Assembly (NCBI RefSeq): GCF_030756675.1
Contig: NZ_JAVBXD010000031.1
Span: forward strand, 1 to 61,711
DNA: 61,711 nucleotides
Source of the DNA: Bacillus multifaciens
GTDB taxonomy: Bacteria; Bacillota; Bacilli; Bacillales; Bacillaceae_G
Direction: 5' to 3'
The notes under the pieces are model-generated. The model was not told the DNA's origin. It did not search any database and saw nothing but the letters and a program-made list of their open reading frames with translations. The translations under genes and the position numbers were made by a program. This document shows positions 44,667 through 54,168 of this stretch, one piece after another (the stretch's first letter is position 1; each line of letters begins with the position of its first letter).

Positions 44667-47100
44667 TGTTCAGCTTATTACGAGCAATTTATTACATAAG
44701 TTAGAGAAGTATATAGATGAAGCGAAAGCAATCTATATTTTAACTTCATTTGTAATGAAGTCGGGTGTGAATGTTTTGGCAGATCCATTGCGAAAAGCAG
44801 CGGAGCAGGGCGTTGATATTAAAATTTGTACGGGTGACTATTTGTATATTACACAGCCCGATGCACTAGAGAAGTTATATGAAATTCACCCGAGTATTGA
44901 AATTCGTTTGTGGAAAAGTGCAGGGAAGTCCTTTCATCCGAAGGCATATTTGTTTGAGCATGAGACAGACGGTGTGATGATTGTTGGATCTTCGAATATG
45001 TCGAAGTCGGCATTAACTAGCGGTGTGGAATGGAGTTTACTTGTAAGAGAAAGTGTAGATGAGGATACATTTTCAGAGGCAATTGATCAATTTTTACATG
45101 TTCATACGCATGAATCTACGATTGCGGTGAATGTAGAAACGATTAAACAGTATAGACAGGAATATGAGGGATTTCATCAAAAGCATCCGGATTTAGTTCG
45201 AACATGGACGAAGCAAGAGGAGATTGAGATGACGATTCCTTCTGCTGGAGAAGATTATAGTGTTAATTCAGGAGCAGCAGTTGAAAAAGAATCTATAGCT
45301 TCATATGAAACAGCAATCGCACCGCGCTTTGCGCAAGTTCCCGCTTTAGAGCAATTAGAAAATATGCTTGAAGAAGGTTATAACAAGGCGATGGTTGTAA
45401 TGGCAACTGGTCTTGGGAAAACGTATTTGGCTGCTTTTTTCGCGCAGCGTTTTAAACGGGTTTTATTTATTGCACATTTGGAAGAGATTTTGAATCAAGC
45501 AGAAAAATCTTTCCAACGTGTGATCCAAGATAAGACAACTGGTATTTATAACGGGAGAAAAAAAGAAGGAGAACGAGACGTCGTTTTTGCATCCATTCAA
45601 ACGTTAAGCAGAAAGCGTCATTTAGAAAACTTTTCTCCTGATGATTTTGACCTGATTATTGTCGATGAGTTCCATCATGCTGCAGCAAATAGTTATCAAA
45701 AGGTGTTAGATTACTTTACTCCTAACTTTTTATTAGGGATAACTGCTACACCAGATCGGAATGATTTCCGTGATATTTATTCAATTTGTGATGGGAACGT
45801 TGCGTATCGAATTGATTTTATGGAAGCAATTCAGCGTGGGTGGCTGTCTCCGTTTCATTATTACGGCGTATACGATGATACAGATTATTCAGATGTGCGC
45901 TGGCTTGGTAATAAATATGATAGTGAAGAGTTAGCACAAATCCAGTTAAAAGAAGAGTTAGCTGACAATATTTTAGAAGCATGGAAGAAATACAAGAAAA
46001 CGAGAACGATCGTGTTCTGTTCTAGTATTCGTCAAGCTGATTTCCTATCATCATATTTTAGTCGTAATGACTACCAAACAATTTCTCTTCATTCAGGAGC
46101 TAAAGATGTATCAAGAGAAGGTGCGATAGCTTTACTAGATAATGGAGAACTTGATGCAATCTTTACGGTTGATTTATTTAATGAAGGTGTTGATATTCCT
46201 TCTGTAGATACGCTTTTATTCGTTCGCCCGACGGAGTCATTAACAATCTTTACGCAGCAAATTGGCCGTGGATTACGATTACATGACAATAAAGAGTATT
46301 GTGTCGTGATCGATTTAATTGCCAATTACCGAAATGCAGATGTAAAAATGCAAATGCTTCGTGTTGATGGAGGCATGACTAAGGGTGGCGGTTCAGAAAA
46401 CATATTTCCGGATGGTTGTGTAGTAGAGTTTGAGTTAGAGGCAAAACAGCTATTAGATGAGTTGATGAAAAAAAGAATGCCGCGAAAAGAAAAACTGTTG
46501 CATAGCTATCAAACGGTAAAAACGGAATTGGGACGCAGACCAACGTATTTAGAATTACATAAGCTTGGTACAGAAGAGAGTAAAGAGTACCGTCAAGAGT
46601 TTAAGTCATACGTAGGATTTCTAGCTTGGAGCGATGAGTTAACAGAGCAAGAAAAAGAAGTATTCATGCGATATGAAACATGGCTACAAGAAGTAGAAAA
46701 AACAGGTATGGCAAAAAGTTATAAAATGCTATTGCTGTCAGCGATGCTACAACGAGGAGAAGAGAAGTGGTATCATCCAATTTCACCGCAAGAAGTAGCT
46801 CCGTTTTTCCATCATTTCTTAATGGAAAAAGAATATCGCAAGCGTATTGATTTTAGCGATAAGCAAGCGCAGCGTATGTGGGAATACGATGAAGAGAAAG
46901 TTAGTAAATTAATTGCCACAATGCCAATGACAAAGTGGAGTGGCAGTTCAAAAGGATTACTATCATTTGATGAAACTTCTTTTTCTTTAAATATGGATAT
47001 TCGAAAAGAAGATGAGGATCTTTTATTTAGGTGGACAAAGGAAATTTGTGATTACCGTCTTCATACATATTTTGAAAGAAAAACAGCAATGCCGAAATAG
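44659..47100 (+). CDS. PLD-nuclease / DEAD-DEAH helicase fusion
   Basis: An 813-residue protein. Residues ~5-165 are a phospholipase-D-type nuclease domain with H-P-K near 93 and GSSNMSKSAL. A superfamily 2 helicase follows: Walker A ATGLGKTYLAAFF, DEFH box IIVDEFHHAAA, and motif VI QQIGRGLRLHD. The C-terminal ~200 residues are of the sort seen in DUF3427-like helicases. One PLD domain suggests action as a dimer. I use the second of two consecutive ATGs (ribosome site GAGGT). The last ~320 bases have a degenerate second copy at 51356-51675. Confidence 0.82.
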   Translation: MTNVQLITSNLLHKLEKYIDEAKAIYILTSFVMKSGVNVLADPLRKAAEQGVDIKICTGDYLYITQPDALEKLYEIHPSIEIRLWKSAGKSFHPKAYLFEHETDGVMIVGSSNMSKSALTSGVEWSLLVRESVDEDTFSEAIDQFLHVHTHESTIAVNVETIKQYRQEYEGFHQKHPDLVRTWTKQEEIEMTIPSAGEDYSVNSGAAVEKESIASYETAIAPRFAQVPALEQLENMLEEGYNKAMVVMATGLGKTYLAAFFAQRFKRVLFIAHLEEILNQAEKSFQRVIQDKTTGIYNGRKKEGERDVVFASIQTLSRKRHLENFSPDDFDLIIVDEFHHAAANSYQKVLDYFTPNFLLGITATPDRNDFRDIYSICDGNVAYRIDFMEAIQRGWLSPFHYYGVYDDTDYSDVRWLGNKYDSEELAQIQLKEELADNILEAWKKYKKTRTIVFCSSIRQADFLSSYFSRNDYQTISLHSGAKDVSREGAIALLDNGELDAIFTVDLFNEGVDIPSVDTLLFVRPTESLTIFTQQIGRGLRLHDNKEYCVVIDLIANYRNADVKMQMLRVDGGMTKGGGSENIFPDGCVVEFELEAKQLLDELMKKRMPRKEKLLHSYQTVKTELGRRPTYLELHKLGTEESKEYRQEFKSYVGFLAWSDELTEQEKEVFMRYETWLQEVEKTGMAKSYKMLLLSAMLQRGEEKWYHPISPQEVAPFFHHFLMEKEYRKRIDFSDKQAQRMWEYDEEKVSKLIATMPMTKWSGSSKGLLSFDETSFSLNMDIRKEDEDLLFRWTKEICDYRLHTYFERKTAMPK

Positions 47101-47539
47101 GTGTTGCTTTTTTTGAAGGAATTCTAAAACTAAGCGGATGTTTAGTATATAGGAAAGCTTTATATGTTATCTAAGATTTCATCATTGTGCTTAGAATTAT
47201 TGATTAACTAACTTGATAATTTTGATGGGAAATGAAAAATCTCAAATTCTTTGGTATAGTGAGATAAAATAGAAAAAGATCCAAAATGGAAAGATATACA
47301 CTAATTGTATCATTGCGGAAAAAATTATAACTTTGAGTAATGCCAAATAGGTAAACAGTATTAAGAATTATGTGAAAGAATACACAAAACGGGGGGAGCA
47401 GTTAATTAGTACTCTTCAAGCTGTTTTAAAACACATAAAATAATGAATTCAAAGCCAAATTGAAAATTGGCTTTTAGCCTTCCTGCTTATATTAAAAGTT
47501 ATTTTCGAAAGTTGAATAATGTTTATTGGGGGAAATAGT
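47101..47539. other. intergenic region before mcrB
   Basis: A/T-rich. It contains the hairpin at 47451-47477 and no gene with a ribosome site. It marks the left edge of the mcrBC insertion. Confidence 0.4.
47451..47477 (+). terminator. terminator hairpin
   Basis: Stem AAAGCCAAAT / ATTGGCTTTT with a loop of about six bases, ahead of mcrB. Confidence 0.55.
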
Positions 47540-50020
47540 ATGCGTAGTTTACGAGAAAAAATCATGGAATATTCTGATACGCCTAAGGTTCGAAAAGAGA
47601 TTGAAGATGCGAAGGAGTTACATAAAGAGTTTCTACAAGCTTTTCCATTAGAAGAACTTCCAAATATGTCTGTAGATCAATATGCTTTGGGGCGCACGAA
47701 AAAAGGTTCATTTGGATGGTGGTTAGAATATAATTCGATTCCGCTTGGAAGTATCAAGGGAGGCAGTGCGGCAAAGCATATTATTTATTTTCGGAAAAAA
47801 GATAATCAATGGCAATATCCAGTTCAATTTTCTAATGTTGAGTCAGCTTGGGAGCAGTTAAGAAAGGATATGTTAGCACTCATACATTCTTTTGATGGGA
47901 ATTCCTACAAAGGAATTGAAGAAGATAATCTATTGTATCGTGCTAATATGCTGAAAGGAAAGATTCTTTACTTATATCATCCCGACAAATTTGTCACAAT
48001 CTACAATGAGAACCATTTAAAGAAGTTTCTGAAAGAACTAGGGGTACAGGAGTCAGAATTAAAAAGTAAAGATTCTATTGAATTAAACATTTTATTAAGA
48101 GAGACTATTGAAAAAAATGATGATTTAAAAGAATTTGATCCGATACTAGTTGCTATGTTTCTTTATTATGAGTTTATGCGCGAGGAACAATATTTAAAAA
48201 TTGCGCCAGGTAGAGATGCGATGTACTGGAAAGAGTGCTTTGAAGGCGGGTACATCTCAATGGGATGGGATGAAATAGGTGATTTAACGGACTATAATGA
48301 TTACGATGAATTTAAGACAGCCTTCCATAGTCATGGTTTTCAAGCATCCGCGCAGAAGAATACAGAAAAGGCAAATGAACTATGGGAGTTTTATCAGCTT
48401 AAACTAGGGGATAAGGTTATTGTAAATAAAGGTAAATCTCAAATACTAGCCATTGGAACGGTTATAGAGAAAGGTTATGAATATCGGGAGGACTTTGCCA
48501 ATCATAAGCACGTTGTCTATGTGAATTGGGATACTGTGTTTAATCCACCTTTGGAAATCCCTAAGCAAGAATATTGGGGGTATAAAACGGTTGCAAAAGT
48601 AGGAAAGAAACAAGTGTTTGAATGGCTCCAAAAGAAAGAGCAAGATGTAACGAATGAGGATTATACACCGGAAGAAGAACGTTTTTTTGAAATGGTGGAG
48701 CAAGCGTTAAATCGAAAAGGGCAAGTGATATTTTATGGACCACCAGGTACGGGTAAAACGTATATGGCCCGGAAATTTGTTTCATGGAAAAATAAAAAAG
48801 ATGAATTGTTCAAAGGGATAGATAAAAATGCTTCAAAGACATGGTTAATGGTAGCGTCTGAAAAAGCTAATTCCTTTCGCTGGGAAAATATCTTAGATGG
48901 GAAAACGCAAAAATGGGATGCGCGAGCGGTTCATCGAAACTTCAAAAATGCGAAAAAGGGTGAAAAAATCCTATGTTATCGTGGTGGAAGCTCTTCAAAT
49001 GCACTAATTGGAATTGGTGAAGTAGTAGAGGAGTTCAAGGACGATGGTATTGTTGTGAAGGGGATACAAGCTTTTAAATATGAAATAGCTTATGAAGAGT
49101 ATAAGGAAACGATGGAATACAAATCTACCCAAGCAGGAAAAATGGGGAATCGCGGGACGATGTTTGAAGTAAATGAAGAGTTCGTAAACTGGGTGAAAGA
49201 AACATTAGTGGAGTATGGAGACAAAGAAAGCGCGAATATTTTAGGAAATGTCATGAATCAAAATAACTTGGAGATGTGCACATTTCATCCATCTTACCAG
49301 TACGAGGATTTTATTGAAGGCTTTAGACCTATTCAATCAGATAATGGTACCATTGCCTTTAAACTAGAAAAAGGAATATTCCAACGTTTTGTTGACAAAG
49401 CTTATGAAAATGAGAATGTGCCATTCTATTTTATTATTGATGAGTTAAATAGAGGAAATGTACCAAAGATATTTGGAGAGATGATTACTTTGTTAGAAAT
49501 GGATAAGCGTGAAGTCGAGGTTCGTCTTCCGCAGTCAAAGGATACATTTAGTATTCCAAAAAATCTATTTTTGATTGGTACAATGAATACGTCTGACCGT
49601 AGTATTAAAATGATGGATGCCGCTTTAAAACGAAGATTTGCTTTTATTGAGTGTATGCCAAATTATGATCTTATTCATCATCCAGTGGATTTATTAAGTA
49701 TTACTCCTGCTGATATTTTACGATCGATTAATGAAAAGCTAGTCCACCTACAAGGAAGAGATAAGCAGATTGGTCATGCTTATTTTATGAAGGATGGTGA
49801 ACAAGTTACTTCGATTGCAGAAATTAAAGAAATATTCACATTTGAAATGATTCCGCTTATGCAAGAATATTGCTTTGATGATTATGCTCAGTTAGCTGAA
49901 ATTATTGGAGAAGATTTTGTGAATATAAATGGAATGGATATTAATACGGAGCTTTTAAACGGAACTGATGATGCATTCATCCAAGCATTGGAAAAGCAAT
50001 TCAAGGGAATGGTATTATGA
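47540..50020 (+). CDS. mcrB: McrB-like AAA+ GTPase with an inserted EVE-like domain
   Basis: An 826-residue NTPase of the McrBC modification-dependent restriction system. The N-terminal ~210 residues carry the region typical of Gram-positive McrB proteins (GNSYKGIEEDNLLYRANMLK). Residues ~220-370 look like a PUA/EVE-type module (YWKECFEGGYISMGWDE). The AAA+ core starts with Walker A GPPGTGKT at ~400. Before it resumes at CTFHPSYQYEDFIEGFRP, residues ~431-570 form a second EVE-like domain (TWLMVASEKANSFRWENI ... ILCYRGGSSSNALIGIGEV). Walker B is FIIDELNRG (~631) and the McrB motif is MNTSDRS (~682). The ATG at 47540 has GGGGGAAA before it. Confidence 0.85.
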   Translation: MRSLREKIMEYSDTPKVRKEIEDAKELHKEFLQAFPLEELPNMSVDQYALGRTKKGSFGWWLEYNSIPLGSIKGGSAAKHIIYFRKKDNQWQYPVQFSNVESAWEQLRKDMLALIHSFDGNSYKGIEEDNLLYRANMLKGKILYLYHPDKFVTIYNENHLKKFLKELGVQESELKSKDSIELNILLRETIEKNDDLKEFDPILVAMFLYYEFMREEQYLKIAPGRDAMYWKECFEGGYISMGWDEIGDLTDYNDYDEFKTAFHSHGFQASAQKNTEKANELWEFYQLKLGDKVIVNKGKSQILAIGTVIEKGYEYREDFANHKHVVYVNWDTVFNPPLEIPKQEYWGYKTVAKVGKKQVFEWLQKKEQDVTNEDYTPEEERFFEMVEQALNRKGQVIFYGPPGTGKTYMARKFVSWKNKKDELFKGIDKNASKTWLMVASEKANSFRWENILDGKTQKWDARAVHRNFKNAKKGEKILCYRGGSSSNALIGIGEVVEEFKDDGIVVKGIQAFKYEIAYEEYKETMEYKSTQAGKMGNRGTMFEVNEEFVNWVKETLVEYGDKESANILGNVMNQNNLEMCTFHPSYQYEDFIEGFRPIQSDNGTIAFKLEKGIFQRFVDKAYENENVPFYFIIDELNRGNVPKIFGEMITLLEMDKREVEVRLPQSKDTFSIPKNLFLIGTMNTSDRSIKMMDAALKRRFAFIECMPNYDLIHHPVDLLSITPADILRSINEKLVHLQGRDKQIGHAYFMKDGEQVTSIAEIKEIFTFEMIPLMQEYCFDDYAQLAEIIGEDFVNINGMDINTELLNGTDDAFIQALEKQFKGMVL

Positions 50021-51309
50021 AGCAACAATTTGTCTTAAGTGAATATTCGGATGAATTTCTTCTTCCTGGTTATGAATTGTCTCGTGAAGAAAGAGAATAT
50101 TTAACAAAGACATCTATTATTCACGAATCAAGGCCATGGGAAAGACGATTTTATTTCGATGAGCTAAGAAGCGGAGTTCGAATTAAGACACAGAGCTGGG
50201 TAGGTGTTATAGAACTTGAAAAAGTTCGAATCATCATTCAACCAAAATTTAATAAAGGGTTCACTTCTCTTATTGATATGATTTCTTTTATTGAAGATCT
50301 TCCTATTTATCAATGGGAAGATACTTCAGGTACGATAGATAAAACAAATTTCTTAGAGATACTTGTTCGACTTTTCTTAAAGGAGGTTGAACAAGTACTT
50401 CAATTAGGTTTAGTTAAGGAATACATTACGGAGTCTGACAATCTAACAACTTTACGCGGAAGAGTCAATTTTCGTGAAAATTTAAGGCGAAATTTTAATC
50501 TTCCAACAAAAGTGTTTTGCAATTACGATGAACTCGTGACAAATGTAAAGGAAAACCAAATATTACTATCTGTTCTAGTGAAAATATCATCTTTTAACTT
50601 ACAGTTGAAAACGAAGCAGCATTTGAACATAATTCGATCACAGATGGAGTTATTGTGTAATGAATATCGTGGAACAGAGTGGCCGACTTTCCATTATCAT
50701 CGTTTAAATGCTCACTATGAGCGTGCTCATAAAATTGGTCAGTATTTATGGAATAGTACTTCGGCTACTTCTTTTTTTACAAAGCAAAATTTTTATTATT
50801 CATTCTTAATCGACATGAATAATCTATTCGAAAAATTTGTTGTACAATTGCTATATAAGTACTTGCCAAAAGGATTTAAGGTAATCGCGGGTAAAAGAAT
50901 AACAGATGCTATTACTTTAGAAGGGAAGAGCTTTAGACACATCATCCCTGACATTTTAGTAGAAAATAAGATAACAAAAGAAATTCAAGTGCTCGATGTA
51001 AAGTACAAGCAGTACGGAAAGAAACGTGTCAACACAGAAGATGTCTATCAGCTTGCATTTTATGCTCAAAATAAAACACAAGAACAAGTAAAATACTACG
51101 ATGCTTCTATTATTTATCCAAGATTTTTCGATGAAACGGAAATAAGGGATAAAAAAATTAATCTTAATATCTATTCTAGTTATCCAGGTGTGTTGACCCT
51201 GAAACCAATAAGTATAGAACAAATTTTAAAAGCATCACGTGATCAAGAGAAAGATTACCTAAGGGAGCAAGCTATGAGGCTTGTTTCAAAGGAGTCTTCT
51301 TACGTATAG
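50017..51309 (+). CDS. mcrC: McrC-like nuclease subunit
   Basis: A 430-residue partner of McrB; its ATG overlaps the McrB stop by four bases. The N-terminal half is the McrC-type bridging region (WERRFYFDELRSGVRIKTQS, GVIELEKVRIIIQPKF). The nuclease part has D312 in IPDILVEN and D327-V-K-Y-K, the McrC PD-(D/E)xK core, then EDVYQLAFYAQ. With McrB it should cut DNA carrying modified cytosines. The frame is intact and both catalytic acids are present. Confidence 0.87.
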   Translation: MKQQFVLSEYSDEFLLPGYELSREEREYLTKTSIIHESRPWERRFYFDELRSGVRIKTQSWVGVIELEKVRIIIQPKFNKGFTSLIDMISFIEDLPIYQWEDTSGTIDKTNFLEILVRLFLKEVEQVLQLGLVKEYITESDNLTTLRGRVNFRENLRRNFNLPTKVFCNYDELVTNVKENQILLSVLVKISSFNLQLKTKQHLNIIRSQMELLCNEYRGTEWPTFHYHRLNAHYERAHKIGQYLWNSTSATSFFTKQNFYYSFLIDMNNLFEKFVVQLLYKYLPKGFKVIAGKRITDAITLEGKSFRHIIPDILVENKITKEIQVLDVKYKQYGKKRVNTEDVYQLAFYAQNKTQEQVKYYDASIIYPRFFDETEIRDKKINLNIYSSYPGVLTLKPISIEQILKASRDQEKDYLREQAMRLVSKESSYV

Positions 51310-51355
51310 ATTGTGTCTCAGGGGAGTTAGAAATTGCTATCGCTAATGTTACAGT

Positions 51356-51675
51356 GAGGAAAAGAAAGGTGGTATCTCTCAATTCCACTGAAAGAAGCAG
51401 CATCATTTCTGCACTGTTTCTTAATAGAAAAAGCATTTCGCAAGCACAGCGTATATGGGAATATGATGAAAAAGGTTAGTAAATTAATTGCCACAATGCC
51501 GATGACAAAATGGAGCGGCAGTTCAAAAGGATTGTTATCATTTAATGAAACTTCTTTTTCTGTAAATGTGGATATTCGTAAAGAAGGTGAAGATCTCTTA
51601 TTTAATTGGACGAAGGAAATTTGTGATTACCGTCTTCATACATATTTTGAAAGAAAAACAGCAACGGTGAAATGA
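51356..51675 (+). pseudogene. degenerate copy of the PLD-helicase 3' end
   Basis: This stretch matches 46756-47100 at many positions. The last ~210 bases read KLIATMPMTKWSGSSKGLLS and RLHTYFERKTA as in the intact gene. The first ~110 bases are frameshifted and partly lost (HHFC / LHCFLIEKAF). No upstream part is present. Together with the intact copy it brackets the mcrBC module. Confidence 0.8.
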
Positions 51676-52037
51676 AGTAGTTCAAAATCGTTAGGCATGA
51701 GTTCGGTACTGTACCGGTCTCATGCCTTTTGGTTTTATTTTAATCTTTTTGTAATTGAGTCAATTTCATAAATGGTTTTCGATGTAATAAAAATAAATGA
51801 AACTGAAAATGAACCTAATTTAATTGAGAAAAAATGTTGAATGCGAATTTCATAACAGAAAATCAATTCATTATTCGGTTTTGCTATGCATGTTAGACAA
51901 TCACCCAATTATGCATAGACAATCAACTAGAAAGTATACAGCTAAATATAATATCGAGAAAAAGTTGATTCATAACAGGAGGAATATACTTTGTATGTGA
52001 TGCATTACCTGGTGACAATGGGGAGGGAGTAACAATA
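51676..52037. other. intergenic region
   Basis: It begins with the terminator at 51694-51730. The remainder is A/T-rich with no gene; it precedes the DUF1036-like gene. Confidence 0.4.
51694..51730 (+). terminator. terminator hairpin, shared with 41472
   Basis: Stem GGCATGAG / CTCATGCC with inner GGTAC / GTACC, then TTTTGG. Nearly identical to the hairpin at 41472-41510. Confidence 0.75.
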
Positions 52038-52394
52038 ATGCCACTTAAATTTAAGAACGACACTAATTTAACCTTGTGGTTAGCCGTCGCCTACCCGGAT
52101 CAAAGTTGTAGAGATAACAAATGGAGAAAAGAAGGCTGGTGGAGAATGAACCCCGGGCAGACAGTAACGGTGTGGACCGGAGCGACCAAGAATAGAAATT
52201 TTTTATACTTCGCTAGGGACACAAATGAAAATATCAAATGGGAAGAAAATTACTACACTGACCTCCCTTTGGGACCGATGGGATTAGATTACTATTTCTC
52301 TCAGTGCTGGGACCAACGCGGTGGGATAAATCGTGGGATGAAGCTTATTACGCCCACAGTAGAGGACGCCACACTCGAGCTTTTTCTTAGATAG
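52038..52394 (+). CDS. DUF1036-like small protein
   Basis: A 118-residue protein with the tryptophan- and glycine-rich pattern of DUF1036 (FKNDTNLTLWLAVAYP ... KEGWWRMNPGQTVTVW ... FLYFARDTN). No signal peptide is seen. Ribosome site GGGGAGGGAG precedes the ATG. The function is not known; the fold is probably a small beta sandwich. Its stop codon lies exactly at the candidate left end of the Tn3-family element. Confidence 0.6.
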   Translation: MPLKFKNDTNLTLWLAVAYPDQSCRDNKWRKEGWWRMNPGQTVTVWTGATKNRNFLYFARDTNENIKWEENYYTDLPLGPMGLDYYFSQCWDQRGGINRGMKLITPTVEDATLELFLR

Positions 52395-52419
52395 GCAAAT
52401 CGCCAACATTATACGGATT

Positions 52420-52535
52420 TTGTACACTAAGAACTCCACGGCTTGAAAAATAAGTGTTTATCGTACGCTAAGTAATGTCCACTAATATAGCCTGTACAAT
52501 TCGAAATCTATGTCCGATAAGGCTTAACGTACAAT
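52420..52535. other. array of TnpI-like recombinase sites (candidate resolution site)
   Basis: Five related 12-mers occur: TTGTACACTAAG (52420), TCGTACGCTAAG (52461), ATGTCCACTAAT (52475), ATGTCCGATAAG (52510) and, inverted, TTGTACGTTAAG (52534-52523). The last two face each other across two to three bases, like a crossover core, and the others are direct accessory copies. ATGTCCACTAAT fits the TnpI-binding consensus ATGTCCRCTAAY that I recall for Tn5401. The layout is that of a TnpI internal resolution site. Confidence 0.5.
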
Positions 52536-52743
52536 TTCCGTATTTGGCTGTTGATAACCCATATGTAGTAAAGGGAAAATTAAATAAGGAGGAATATCCT
52601 TGGCAACATTATGGTGGATGACCAGCCTCGGCAATGAAGGTGTATTGTATGGAGACTTTAACCGATTACAACGACAAAAACAAAGAATTGCAGAGGAATT
52701 GACGAGACGAGGGTTTTCTAATGTACGTGTTAGTGGTGTAGAT

Positions 52744-53994
52744 CAGGCGTGTTGATTAACCAAAAATAGGCAGACCTCTCCCCTGGGAATCTCGGACTCG
52801 TTTGAGTATAATTGCAACCGCACCTTTCCAGTCCACTGACAAGGTATGAGAAAGAAGTTTGCGAGTAAAGGACGCAAACGAACAAGAAGTGAGTGCATAC
52901 GGTTTTGCTTGTTGATAGAGCCATTTTAATAAAATATACGCAATGAGCGCTGAGTATAGCTGATTAAACACCGCGTTTTCCGTTGTGCCAAATAACACAG
53001 GTACATTGAGATGTTGTTTGATCCAGCGAAAGAACGTCTCGATTTGCCAACGCATCTTATAGATGTCGGCAATTTGTTCCGCTGACACATGCATGATGTT
53101 GGTAACAACACGCATCTCCTTTCCATTTGCATCTTGAAACATGACAACGCGATACCGATTTTTTGTACGTGTATCTCGATTACCGAGCTGACAAGTGATG
53201 TCTCGTACGACAGGAGAATTCACTTGTCGCAAGCGTTGGATTGCCTTTGGACGATGCAAGATAATAATATCTTTTAAACGGATTACAAAGAGTTGTCCTT
53301 CTTTCTGAAAGTGATCCAAGCGCTTCATTTTTGCATATGCACGATCTTCTACTAATATAAAATCGGGATTGACTAACTGTTCTCCTACAGGTCCATCGTG
53401 CGCTACGGCGCGTGTTCCCACTGCGTCAAAAGGCATATCTGTACTAGGCGTATAAGCGACATGAAGCTTGATACCAGAGCGTGAATTTTGATACAGTGCC
53501 CATGGTAATCGCTCTTTTCCTACGGTCATGGTGGTAGAGTCTATGAGTAATAACGGTTTTGGAAACTTCAACGTCCGCTTCAAGGCACGATTACACTTTT
53601 TTACGATGGTTTGGAACACTCGTTTTAAAACGGAAAATGGAACGACACTTGTTTTTTTAGAAAATGTAGAATAGTGCACAGGTGGAAGGCCCTGTTGTTC
53701 CGCCACATCCGCGCCATGCCGGAAACTTTTCCACTCTGAAAAAGCTGCCATGACGAGATATTGAATAAGCATATGTGTATCTAACTTGCGTGATGGATCC
53801 TCATAATTTAATTCTTTTGTAATGGCTTGAGCTTCTTCTTTAGAAAGAAGATTTTGAAGTAAATTCAGGAATGTGGTAGACTGTTTCATAGAGAACACCT
53901 CTTCTTGAGTTTGTTGGGTCGCACTTACATTCTACAAGAAAGGTGTTCTTTTTTGTATTTATTTTTGGTTTTTACTGGATAATCAACACGCCTG
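52744..53994 (-). mobile_element. IS4-family insertion sequence, 1251 bp, complete
   Basis: Terminal inverted repeats begin CAGGCGTGTTGATTA at both ends. The flanking sequence GGTGTAGAT is present on both sides (52735-52743 and 53995-54003), a 9-bp target duplication. One intact transposase gene fills the element. Clean ends, an intact gene and a perfect duplication point to a recent, probably active copy. Confidence 0.92.
52756..53889 (-). CDS. IS4-family transposase
   Basis: A 377-residue DDE transposase. The first catalytic Asp lies in LLLIDSTTMTV, the second in FILVEDRAYAK, and the Glu in the Y-(2)-R-(3)-E-(6)-K signature IYKMRWQIETFFRWIKQHLN, which defines the IS4 family. The ATG at 53889 is preceded by AGAGGTGTT; a GTG nine bases upstream is in frame. 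The frame is complete. It would catalyse cut-and-paste movement of the element at 52744-53994. Confidence 0.92.
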   Translation of the reverse strand: MKQSTTFLNLLQNLLSKEEAQAITKELNYEDPSRKLDTHMLIQYLVMAAFSEWKSFRHGADVAEQQGLPPVHYSTFSKKTSVVPFSVLKRVFQTIVKKCNRALKRTLKFPKPLLLIDSTTMTVGKERLPWALYQNSRSGIKLHVAYTPSTDMPFDAVGTRAVAHDGPVGEQLVNPDFILVEDRAYAKMKRLDHFQKEGQLFVIRLKDIIILHRPKAIQRLRQVNSPVVRDITCQLGNRDTRTKNRYRVVMFQDANGKEMRVVTNIMHVSAEQIADIYKMRWQIETFFRWIKQHLNVPVLFGTTENAVFNQLYSALIAYILLKWLYQQAKPYALTSCSFASFTRKLLSHTLSVDWKGAVAIILKRVRDSQGRGLPIFG

Positions 53995-54168
53995 GGTGTA
54001 GATATTTCAGGTTCAAAAAACGGGTGTACGATTTCCATTGCTCATCTTTCGCATCCTAGTCCTAATAGATGGTGGGAAGTTATAATGTGTAGTTGCGACG
54101 GTAACAATGTTGAATTGGCTCAAACTGTAGTTAATCAAGCTTATAATGCAATTCGTTTTACGTGGTGA

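Larger units (their letters stand above)
52600..54168 (+). pseudogene. small gene split by an IS insertion
   Basis: Before the IS, a frame starting TTG after AAGGAGG reads MATLWWMTSLGNEGVLYGDF ... VRVSGVD. After it, the same frame resumes as ISGSKNGCTISIAHLSHPSP ... VNQAYNAIRFTW. Removing the IS and one copy of the 9-base target duplication restores a perfect ~102-residue frame with no other damage, so the insertion is recent. The intact protein has no domain I recognise; it has a Cys pair and paired tryptophans. It lies after the recombinase-site array. Confidence 0.8.
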
